From an uncultured Pelagibacteraceae bacterium (GTDB taxonomy: Bacteria > Pseudomonadota > Alphaproteobacteria > Pelagibacterales > Pelagibacteraceae), in the NCBI GenBank assembly GCA_902584915.1, contig CACIBQ010000006.1, forward strand, positions 1 to 34,059: a stretch of DNA of 34,059 nt, in the 5' to 3' direction. The first letter of the stretch is position 1, and each line of letters opens with the position of its first letter. The translations under genes were made by a program, and so were the position numbers. This document shows positions 24,348 to 31,136 of this stretch, piece by piece. The notes beneath the pieces were generated by a model that saw nothing but the letters and a program-made list of their open reading frames with translations, ran no database searches and was not told where the DNA came from.

Positions 24348-25604
24348 ATGATTAACTCGGAAATCTATTATAAATATCTTCAAAAAAAATACAGCAGAAG
24401 TATTTCTTTAGGCTTATTTAGGGTTAAGAGGGCTCTAAGGTTATTAAAAAACCCCCATTTAAAATTAAAAAGGCCCTGCAATATAATAGGAAGTGACGGG
24501 AAATTCACTTGTCTTAGAGCAATTCAATGTTTCATTGAAGCAAACGGTAATACTACAACAGCAAATTTTTCACCTCATCTTTACGATCTTAGAACTCGAT
24601 TCTGGTTAAAAAATAGATTTATTTCTCTTAAAGAAATTAAAAAATATGAAAAGAAAATATCAAAATTAAAAATTAAATTAAGTTTATTTGAGGTTTTAAC
24701 TTTAATCCATATCCTGGCGGCATCTAAGGAGAATGCTGATTTCTCATTGCAAGAATCAGGTCTTCTGTTTAAAGGAGATGCGTCGAGAGTCTGGGATAAA
24801 CCATTTATGCAGATTTGTACTAACTTAAATAAGCAGCATCTTGAATGGGTTTATCCTAAAACAATTAATGAAATTTGCAGGCAAAAAGTTGGATATATGA
24901 GCAATAATACAAATATCTATATAGGTAAACAAAAACCAAAAGTATTAGGAATAGTTAAGAAAATACTTAAAAAAAATAATAGTAGTATTACATATCCCAC
25001 AACTTGGAAAATTATAAATAAAAATAAAAAAATTTTTTATAAAGACAACAAAAATTTAATTAAAATTAATTCTAAATATATTTACAGTAAAGGATTAGTT
25101 GACAATCTAGGTTTAGCAATAAAAATTGCGTTAGATTTAAATATAAAAAAAAAAATAATTGAAAGAACTATACCTACAATTAAATTTGAAGGGCGTTTAG
25201 ATTATATTAAATCAGGTAAATTAAGAAAATATTTAAATAAAAACGAAGCTCTACTCTTGGATGGGGCTCATTCAAATACTTCAGCACAAAACTTATATAA
25301 TCATCTAAAGACTTTAAATGGACCTATCTATGGAGTTTGGGCTATGCAAAGAAATAAAATGCCATCAAAATTTTTAAAAAATTTCCATGGTATATTTAAA
25401 AAAATAATAACAATGAAAATTGATAGTGAGCCAAACTCTTGTACTGCTGAAGAACTTAGAGAAATTGCTATTAAGAAAGGATATTCTGTTGATAAAGAAA
25501 AAAATATTCAAGATGCTTTAAAAAAGTTAAGTTCCAATAAAGCAAAAACAATTTGTGTTTTTGGAAGCTTATACCATGTAGGGTATGTATTAAGTAAAAA
25601 TTAA
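24348..25604 (+). CDS. folC: FolC-like folylpolyglutamate/dihydrofolate synthase (divergent)
   Basis: A Mur-ligase-type ATP enzyme that adds glutamate to folates. Recognised by IIGSDGKFTCLRAI (GTNGKGS equivalent, P-loop Lys kept), NFSPHLYDLRTRF (TSPHLxxxRER), LSLFEVLTLIHIL, FEGRLDYIKSGK (W-x-GRxE), LLDGAHSNTSAQNL (DGAHN), and the accD-folC order. Altered: the usual EVGLGGRLDATN is ESGLLFKGDASRV, and VFGxxxDKD is VYGVWAMQRNK. Length 418 aa is normal. The protein is Lys-rich in the middle. It converges on trxA with a 4-nt overlap. Exact substrate is uncertain. Confidence 0.83.
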   Translation: MINSEIYYKYLQKKYSRSISLGLFRVKRALRLLKNPHLKLKRPCNIIGSDGKFTCLRAIQCFIEANGNTTTANFSPHLYDLRTRFWLKNRFISLKEIKKYEKKISKLKIKLSLFEVLTLIHILAASKENADFSLQESGLLFKGDASRVWDKPFMQICTNLNKQHLEWVYPKTINEICRQKVGYMSNNTNIYIGKQKPKVLGIVKKILKKNNSSITYPTTWKIINKNKKIFYKDNKNLIKINSKYIYSKGLVDNLGLAIKIALDLNIKKKIIERTIPTIKFEGRLDYIKSGKLRKYLNKNEALLLDGAHSNTSAQNLYNHLKTLNGPIYGVWAMQRNKMPSKFLKNFHGIFKKIITMKIDSEPNSCTAEELREIAIKKGYSVDKEKNIQDALKKLSSNKAKTICVFGSLYHVGYVLSKN

Positions 25605-25924
25605 CTTATATTACTTTCGATCCAAGATTTTAAATCAGACTTACTTGTCAATCCAACCTTAGTATCTTTAAGCTGTCCATCAACATGCAGAATCATCGTT
25701 GGAATCCCTCTCACATTATATTTTACTGGGATATTTGGCTCTTCATCAATGTTATGTTTTGAAATCACAACACCTTTATCTTTTAATTCTTCTGAAAGCT
25801 CCTCAAGAATCGGAGCAATATTTATGCAAGGTTTGCACCATGTGGCCCAAAAGTCATGCAGAATAATCTTATTTTCTTTTATTAGATTTTCAAAATTGTC
25901 GTCTGTAGACTTTATTGTTGCCAT
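25601..25924 (-). CDS. trxA: Thioredoxin
   Basis: A 107-aa thioredoxin-fold protein. Seen: HDFWATWCKPCINIAPIL with a WCKPC active site (canonical WCGPC), KHNIDEEPNIPVKY, and the cis-Pro segment RGIPTMILHVDG. The CKPC dipeptide would shift redox potential relative to CGPC (inference from known CXXC effects). It is in the usual place after folC in Alphaproteobacteria. Its own promoter lies 7 nt before the ATG. Confidence 0.93.
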   Translation of the reverse strand: MATIKSTDDNFENLIKENKIILHDFWATWCKPCINIAPILEELSEELKDKGVVISKHNIDEEPNIPVKYNVRGIPTMILHVDGQLKDTKVGLTSKSDLKSWIESNIS

Positions 25925-25930
25925 GATTGT

Positions 25931-25958
25931 TTAATATTTATTCTATAAAATAAGTCAA
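25931..25958 (-). promoter_or_regulatory. Promoter of trxA, possibly leaderless
   Basis: Minus strand: TTGACT (25958-25953), 16-nt spacer, TATTAA (25936-25931). The expected start falls at or next to the trxA ATG (25924), so the mRNA may have little or no 5' leader. Confidence 0.5.
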
Positions 25959-25979
25959 GATTAATTTAGAAGTTATTAT

Positions 25980-27116
25980 TTAATTCACAATACTTTTTAT
26001 CTTTTTTTCTTCAGCATCTTCTAAATCTGGAACAATTTTTTCATCTTCTGTTGTAGAATAAAGTTTGGAACCTCCTTCTAGACCGTGATCATCTTTTAAT
26101 TTGACAATCAAATTTTCAAGTCCACTCTTTTTAGCATATGTACTATCAATTAATGCCTGAAAGGCATTTCTGTGTGTCTTAAAGCTAGAAAATAATGTTT
26201 TAATATTGTTTCTTACAACTGTGTATTTATCCCAAACTGCCTCAGCATCTTTTACAACATTATCAACAATTGAAATTTGTTTGTGCTGATTTTTAAGACT
26301 TGTAACGTTTGCAATTAAAGCCATTATTGATATTGGGCCTGCCAAAATAACCTTATTTTCTGCAGCAAAATCTAGCAATTCCTTGTCATACTCAATTGCA
26401 GACAAATAACATGTATCAAATGGCATAAACATAATTACATATTGAAAAGACTTTAAATTATATAGTTTAGTATAATTTTTTTTTGCAAGACTTTTGATGT
26501 GATCCCTAACTGATGCTAAATGTTTATTTATATGCGCACTTCTAAATTTTGGATCTTTTTCATTAGCAAAATCCTCAAAGTTTTTAAGTGAAACCTTGCA
26601 ATCAATAACAATACTATTTTCTTCGGGAAGAGTAATTATAAAATCAGGATTTACTCTTTTGCTTAATCCTGTAACTGGATCTTTATTAATTTGTCCCTCT
26701 CTAACTGTAAAGTCTTGATCTTTAACTAATCCATTTTTTTCAAGCAACCTTTGTAATTTTTTTTCATTGTATTCACCTTGGTATTTAACATTACCAACCA
26801 ACTTTTCATGAAAGTTTCTATACTCTTGAACTAAAGTAGTATACTCTTGAAAACTTTTATCAGAAACCTCTTTGTAACCAGCTGCATTTTTAGAATTTTG
26901 TTCCAAAACCTGTTTATCTTTTTTTAGTTGCTCAATATAATCATCTTTAATGGTCATTGTATTTTCAAGAGTTTCAATCTGACTATCTAGTCTAATAATT
27001 TCAGGACTATCTTTGTCTATGATATTTTTATTTTTTAGATTTTTTAATATGTAAAAAATTAAACCTCCTAAAATTAATGCCAAAATAATTACTGTAAATG
27101 ATAGAATTGTTGTCAT
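25980..27116 (-). CDS. rmuC: RmuC family DNA recombination protein
   Basis: A 378-aa protein with an N-terminal transmembrane helix (about 3-27), a coiled-coil region (about 40-115) and the RmuC nuclease-like core: YQGEYNEKKLQRLLEKNGL, VNPDFIITLPEENSIVIDCKVSLKNFEDF (PD-(D/E)XK-like D...D-x-K), LASVRDHIKSLAKKNY, FQYVIMFMPFD, and LIANVTSLKNQHKQ. RmuC proteins limit rearrangement at inverted repeats and are predicted nucleases. It is shorter than E. coli RmuC (475 aa). It is the last gene of the minus-strand island operon, 16 nt after the ATPase-peptidase, with a GGAG Shine-Dalgarno. Confidence 0.9.
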   Translation of the reverse strand: MTTILSFTVIILALILGGLIFYILKNLKNKNIIDKDSPEIIRLDSQIETLENTMTIKDDYIEQLKKDKQVLEQNSKNAAGYKEVSDKSFQEYTTLVQEYRNFHEKLVGNVKYQGEYNEKKLQRLLEKNGLVKDQDFTVREGQINKDPVTGLSKRVNPDFIITLPEENSIVIDCKVSLKNFEDFANEKDPKFRSAHINKHLASVRDHIKSLAKKNYTKLYNLKSFQYVIMFMPFDTCYLSAIEYDKELLDFAAENKVILAGPISIMALIANVTSLKNQHKQISIVDNVVKDAEAVWDKYTVVRNNIKTLFSSFKTHRNAFQALIDSTYAKKSGLENLIVKLKDDHGLEGGSKLYSTTEDEKIVPDLEDAEEKKIKSIVN

Positions 27117-27132
27117 GTTTCTCCTTTATAAA

Positions 27133-28722
27133 TTAGTTTTTCATTAAATGCGACCACTCTTTAGAATATTTTTGAACACTCTTATTATTATCAATACACT
27201 TTTGTATTAATACAGTAAGTGAGTCACTAAACTCTCTTGATCCATCGTCGTGACCTAATGAATGAGATAGTTCATGCAAAAATACAGACATCATCTTACC
27301 AAACGATTCGTTAAATAAAGTTTTATGTAAATAAATCAATTTTGAATTATGATCTGAAGAATTTTTTAATTCCCCTAAAATATCCTTACAGGTTATAGTT
27401 CTAAATTTTACTTCATACAAAGGATCATCATATTCATCACCTGAGAATAACTTTGAAAAATTTGGACTAATACGCTTTGCTGCCTCAAAACAAAAGTTAA
27501 TAGCTTTCTTTTCTCTGACAGTTAACTCCATTGTTTTTTTATTTTTAATTCTTTTTTCAGCTGCTTTTTTATTTTTGATGAATTTATCTAGTGCAGATTC
27601 TACACCAAAGTTTGTAAAATATGCGGGCAGTAACTTTTTATTTTTTTTTTCTTTATTTGTTTTTTGTCTTATCCAGTTTTGAACTTTAGTAGAAAACCAA
27701 TCATTGTAAGATATTTCTCTACTCCAAGTCCATCTGGACTCAGCGTAAAAACCTTCTTTAAATAGTTCTTTTAAATACTTATCATCTTTTAATCTTCCAT
27801 ATGAGTTTGTTGCAATTGAACTTAACAATAAATGGCCAGTAGACCATATATCTTTAGAATTTTCTAAAATATATCTTATGGCAACATTTCCAGGTAAATC
27901 CATGTAATAAAAACCAGATCTTGCGAATATCGAAAAAAATGTACTTTGTAATTTTGTATCGAATGCTTGTCGGTCCCGGTCTATCTTTGTTTTCTTCTCT
28001 AGAGCACTATAAGCTTTATCTATTGAAATAATGACGGGTATTCCTTTAATATCAACTCTTTTTAAACCTTTATAAAATCCGTATCCATTTTTTTCTGTAG
28101 ATTTATAAATTGTAATATCATTATAAGAATGCAGGACTTCACCTATAACTGGGTTCTTTGAGTAAAAAAAGTTTCTCAAACCAAATTGAAAACTTTTTTT
28201 CAACTTTTTATCAATTGTATTTATAATTAAATAATTTCCATCAATTTTATTTATTTTAAAATAATTATAAACTAATGGTCTTAATTCTGTTTCAGGAACT
28301 TCTTTCCCAACAGTAATAATTAAAGCTTTGTCACCAGATAACAAAATAGGATTAAAAATTCCTATTCTTGCTAAATCTGAAAAACATTTCTTAATTCCTT
28401 CGCCATGAGCACCGATTTGTCTGTATGACTTTTCCGATTTATTTGACCCTATATAATATAGTCTTTCTAATGAATATTCATTTGGAGCATGGACTTTGAC
28501 TTGATCGTCTTCTGTTTTGATTTTAATTTTATCTATTCCAATGTTAGCTTCTACACAACCATCGACCATATTTTGGAGACAATCTCTACTTAATTTATCA
28601 TGATCCCATACTTCTTCACCCCAAGCTGTAGTTACCGCACTTTCTACACTTTTAATATACTCGGCTTTATTGACTTCTTTTAGTTCTAAAAGCAAATCTT
28701 TTAATTTTGAAATATTATTCAT
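27133..28722 (-). CDS. GHKL-type ATPase fused to an HExxH zinc metallopeptidase
   Basis: A 529-aa protein of unknown function. N-terminal half: a GHKL (Hsp90/MutL/kinase) ATP-binding signature with N-box RDCLQNMVDG (46-55; Asn51) and a glycine-rich lid motif IGAHGEGIKK (103-112), preceded by YYIGSNKSEKSY. C-terminal: FLHELSHSLGHDDGSREFSDSL with HELSH at 483-487 (zinc-binding His and catalytic Glu) and a likely third ligand in the following GH (490-491) or EF (497-498). The middle (about 130-470) is not recognised; it has a Lys-rich helix near 380-400. No signal peptide or membrane helix, so it is cytoplasmic. It has a strong GAGGAG Shine-Dalgarno. It may be an ATP-gated protease in stress or phage response (inference). 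Confidence 0.75.
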   Translation of the reverse strand: MNNISKLKDLLLELKEVNKAEYIKSVESAVTTAWGEEVWDHDKLSRDCLQNMVDGCVEANIGIDKIKIKTEDDQVKVHAPNEYSLERLYYIGSNKSEKSYRQIGAHGEGIKKCFSDLARIGIFNPILLSGDKALIITVGKEVPETELRPLVYNYFKINKIDGNYLIINTIDKKLKKSFQFGLRNFFYSKNPVIGEVLHSYNDITIYKSTEKNGYGFYKGLKRVDIKGIPVIISIDKAYSALEKKTKIDRDRQAFDTKLQSTFFSIFARSGFYYMDLPGNVAIRYILENSKDIWSTGHLLLSSIATNSYGRLKDDKYLKELFKEGFYAESRWTWSREISYNDWFSTKVQNWIRQKTNKEKKNKKLLPAYFTNFGVESALDKFIKNKKAAEKRIKNKKTMELTVREKKAINFCFEAAKRISPNFSKLFSGDEYDDPLYEVKFRTITCKDILGELKNSSDHNSKLIYLHKTLFNESFGKMMSVFLHELSHSLGHDDGSREFSDSLTVLIQKCIDNNKSVQKYSKEWSHLMKN

Positions 28723-29020
28723 TTTCTCCTCTTAATTGGTTTATTTTTTTTGTTTCGTCTAATTCGTCTTGAATTACTTTCATTAAAGTTACTCCTTTAT
28801 TATAAATATGAGCATCTCTCGAATCCTCTATATATTTAAATATTTTCAAAGGTAGAAAATAAATAGAAAGCAATAATTTTAAAAATTTTCTCTCCGAGTA
28901 ATATTTTTTTTTTGCCTTTTCAGTTATTGATTTATGGAAGAAATATAAATCCCAATCATTTTTCCACATTTTATAAAAAATCAATCTTTCTTTTAAAATA
29001 TTTTTATATTTATTTTGCAT
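28715..29020 (-). CDS. Hypothetical 101-aa protein
   Basis: Not recognised. It is a basic, Tyr/Lys-rich protein with a hydrophobic stretch at about 47-61 (LKLLLSIYFLPLKIF) that could be membrane-associated or an amphipathic helix, and a charged C-terminal helix (VIQDELDETKKINQL). It lies between the WGR gene (1 nt gap) and the ATPase-peptidase (8-nt overlap), so it is almost certainly in the same operon. Its codons are as AT-rich as those of its neighbours. No Shine-Dalgarno is seen at its ATG, which suggests coupling to WGR translation. Confidence 0.65.
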   Translation of the reverse strand: MQNKYKNILKERLIFYKMWKNDWDLYFFHKSITEKAKKKYYSERKFLKLLLSIYFLPLKIFKYIEDSRDAHIYNKGVTLMKVIQDELDETKKINQLRGENE

Positions 29021-29021
29021 A

Positions 29022-29231
29022 TTAATATTGAATGTATCCTTTATTGATTTTTTCTCTTATTTTCTTATCAGCAAATTTTTTTGCCTCTTGCTCGTTTATA
29101 AATTCTTTGATTTGTTCTTGTGGATTTTGAATTCCAATTCTTCCAAAAACAACTTTAACTAAAATACCTTTATGTGATATTTCCCAAAATTTATTTGAAA
29201 TCTCGTTTTTAAATTCAAAATATTTTTTCAT
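29022..29231 (-). CDS. Stand-alone WGR domain protein
   Basis: A 69-aa protein that is essentially one WGR domain: KFWEISHKGILVKVVFGRIG (Trp16; Phe29-Gly30-Arg31 in place of Trp-Gly-Arg), then EQIKEFINEQEAKKFADKKIREKINKGY, the usual K-x-F ... A-x-x-F ... K-x-x-KGY end. WGR domains sense DNA ends in PARPs and occur alone in bacteria, where their role is poorly known. It has a strong GGAGG Shine-Dalgarno. It is the first clear gene of the minus-strand island operon, preceded by a 300-nt structured stretch. Confidence 0.82.
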   Translation of the reverse strand: MKKYFEFKNEISNKFWEISHKGILVKVVFGRIGIQNPQEQIKEFINEQEAKKFADKKIREKINKGYIQY

Positions 29232-29290
29232 TTTAACCTCCTATATTTATTTTTTTTGTGATCTGATGATTTATTGTCTGATATTCCCTT

Positions 29291-29412
29291 CTCAGGGGAA
29301 CTTTGACATTCTTTATGGAAGAACTAGTAACTTCAAAGATTATCAATTGTACAGCCTGGGTAAGACAAGCGAGAAAGGATAATAGCCCAGATTGTACTTT
29401 GTTCCCCTTTTT
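29291..29412. ncRNA. Candidate structured RNA or leader element in the island control region
   Basis: This part of the 390-nt gene-free stretch 29232-29621 is GC-richer than its surroundings and folds compactly. Closing stem AGGGGAAC (29294-29301) with GTTCCCCT (29401-29408). Inside it, hairpin A has CTTTGA (29301-29306) with TCAAAG (29333-29338) and TTCTT/AAGAA nested; hairpin B has GTACAGCCTGGG (29349-29360) with CCCAGATTGTAC (29386-29397), 12 pairs with one mismatch and G-U. On the plus strand it ends in TTTTT, and a TTGTGA-17-TGATAT promoter-like pair lies at 29256-29284. On the minus strand it would lie in the 5' leader of the WGR operon. Strand is unresolved. Open frames cross it on both strands (82 and 97 codons) but have atypical codon use. 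Confidence 0.4.
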
Positions 29413-29435
29413 GAGAGCGCTTATGAAAGGTAAAA

Positions 29436-29521
29436 AATTAGTTTTTTTTCTAGAAGGAGTTTTGACAGAAAGTAGAACAGAAAGGATCTCCCCCTTATTC
29501 AGCAAACTAATTATTTTTTTT
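29436..29521. terminator. Bidirectional terminator or attenuator-like hairpin
   Basis: Perfect 9-bp inverted repeat AATTAGTTT (29436-29444) and AAACTAATT (29504-29512), with inner GGAG/CTCC pairing. On the plus strand it is followed by A and eight T; on the minus strand it is followed by a run of T. In minus orientation it lies just downstream of the WGR-operon promoter, where it could attenuate transcription. The long, AT-rich stem makes this tentative. Confidence 0.4.
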
Positions 29522-29535
29522 ATCATATTCCTAGT

Positions 29536-29603
29536 TTTATACCATATTTAAACGCTGTCAACAGTTATTTTTGATTTGACAATTTTTTTTTACACGGTAT
29601 AAA
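29536..29603. promoter_or_regulatory. Near-symmetric divergent promoter pair between the two island operons
   Basis: Plus strand (for the S24-like gene): TTGACA (29576-29581), 16 nt, TATAAA (29598-29603). Minus strand (for the WGR operon): TTGACA (29561-29556), 14 nt, TATAAA (29541-29536) with an extended TGG. The two -35 hexamers face each other 14 nt apart, and TTTATACC/GGTATAAA mark the outer ends, so the region is a long imperfect palindrome centred near 29569. This suggests one regulator could act on both operons. CTGT-CA-ACAG (29555-29564) is a small inner palindrome. Confidence 0.6.
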
Positions 29604-29621
29604 CAGTATATATAAAGAATC

Positions 29622-31136
29622 ATGGATATTAATAAATTAAATAAAGTAATACGCTCAATTAGTGAAAAGACTAAAAACCGTGAGTTATTAGAAAAAATTC
29701 TTAAAAAGTGCGGTATGAGTCGGTCAAATTGCAGTAATTTGATGGTCTATAAACACGGTTCTTCTTTTGACCACTATGTTTATAGGTATAAAGAAGATCA
29801 ATTCCCACCCGAGTTTTCATATTTGTTTCTTAATGCAGCTTTTGCATCTCTTTATAATAAAAATGCCAAGAAAGTAAGAAATAAAAAAAAATCTTGGGAA
29901 TATGTTAAGAAAAACATAAATCAACTTTGGCACAATCAAAGTCTAGATTTTTTTAATGTTATTTCTGACTGTACGAATTTAGATATAAAAAAGAAACTTA
30001 TAATGCCAGCGCTAGAGTTTCATGCTTTAAATTTAATTAGATTAGGAAATTTGGATCAAAGCAAAGAGTACAATAAGGATTTTGTAGAAAGCTACCTAAG
30101 AATTGCTTGCTCAGATGCCTTTGACTATATCGAGGAGTCTGATCAAGAAAATTTTCAAAATGAGTTATCAACTCAAAAATTTAAACAATATGAGGAGTTA
30201 ATCAAAAACCTTAGAAATTTTTATCCTATTATAGAATATCTTCGTAATTTTTTTATGAAAGATTTTTTAGCACCTAACGAATACAAAAAAATAAACATTG
30301 TTAATTCTAAAATTTCTAATGATAGATATGAAACAATTGTTCTATCAAAAGAATTCCTAAGAAATGAACTGGGATTATCAGATCTAAAAAATATATTTAT
30401 GTTAAATATTGAAGATGATAATATGAAAGGGAATTTTGAAATAAATGATAAAGTTTTAATTAAAAAACATCCTAGCTATATTAATAATGAAAATAATAAA
30501 ACTCTTACAACAAGCTCATATAGATTTAAGAATGGGGTTTATGCAATTAAAATTCCAGATATTAAACTTGGCTCCTCTGGTAGAGCTAAAGATCAAAGAA
30601 TAACAGAAAAAATAGTAGTTAGAAGATTACAATTTATATATCCAACGGAACACTGGAGAGATTATGAAGTACCTGAATTTCTTGAAAAAGAAATCAATAA
30701 AGAAATCAATAAAGTTTTTGAAAAAGGATTGAAAAATGTAAAACTATATGAAGTGGATAGATTAGTAAATAAATATGGTGCAGGAAATCCTTTATTAGTC
30801 AAAAAATTGAAACCACTTATAAATCTAGAAGAAAGTCAGAATGATTACTTTTATGGTAATAAAGTTCCAAAACAAAGTAATCATAAAGTCATAGTAAATA
30901 TTATTAGTGATGATAATAAATACCCTCCAATTTCAATTAACTTGGATGTCTTGCCTATTGTTGGTGAGGTTTTATGGAAATCCAGTAGCTACAAAGATAA
31001 ATTTCAAGATAAGAAGAATGAGACTTCTGACGAATCATTAGAGACTAAAAATTTATTTTTAGATGAAACTAAACCAGACACAGATAAATTTTTTGATTTT
31101 TTATATGACAAAACAAAACTTAAGGAGATAGCTTAA
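29622..31136 (+). CDS. Large protein with a degenerate S24 (LexA/CI-type) domain, putative regulator
   Basis: A 504-aa protein. Residues 1-220 are helical and not recognised; the start (KLNKVIRSISEKTKNRELLEKILKKCGMSRSNCSNLMV) could be a DNA-binding helical bundle. At 236-340 the pattern matches the S24 peptidase fold of LexA and phage repressors: FMLNIEDDNMKGNFEINDKVLI (GDSM-x(n)-GD-x-VLV), then FKNGVYAIKI and IVVRRLQFIY. The catalytic Ser is Asn267 and the Lys is Arg334, so self-cleavage is not expected. The tail has VLPIVGEVLWKSS and an acidic end. It is driven by the promoter at 29576-29603 and is first of an operon with the ExoI-like gene (1-nt overlap). Role as repressor or sensor is inferred. 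Confidence 0.6.
   Translation: MDINKLNKVIRSISEKTKNRELLEKILKKCGMSRSNCSNLMVYKHGSSFDHYVYRYKEDQFPPEFSYLFLNAAFASLYNKNAKKVRNKKKSWEYVKKNINQLWHNQSLDFFNVISDCTNLDIKKKLIMPALEFHALNLIRLGNLDQSKEYNKDFVESYLRIACSDAFDYIEESDQENFQNELSTQKFKQYEELIKNLRNFYPIIEYLRNFFMKDFLAPNEYKKINIVNSKISNDRYETIVLSKEFLRNELGLSDLKNIFMLNIEDDNMKGNFEINDKVLIKKHPSYINNENNKTLTTSSYRFKNGVYAIKIPDIKLGSSGRAKDQRITEKIVVRRLQFIYPTEHWRDYEVPEFLEKEINKEINKVFEKGLKNVKLYEVDRLVNKYGAGNPLLVKKLKPLINLEESQNDYFYGNKVPKQSNHKVIVNIISDDNKYPPISINLDVLPIVGEVLWKSSSYKDKFQDKKNETSDESLETKNLFLDETKPDTDKFFDFLYDKTKLKEIA

Noticed and set aside
29233-29526. 97-codon minus-strand frame from just after the promoter to the WGR gene, with an AGGA before its ATG
   Set aside because: Many G/C-ending and rare codons unlike the neighbours, almost no acidic residues, and it covers the strongly structured element; treated as leader or ncRNA, though a small protein cannot be excluded.
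29303-29551. 82-codon plus-strand frame with a hydrophobic C-terminus
   Set aside because: TTG start without Shine-Dalgarno, crosses both hairpins and the T-tract; probably a chance frame through structured DNA.
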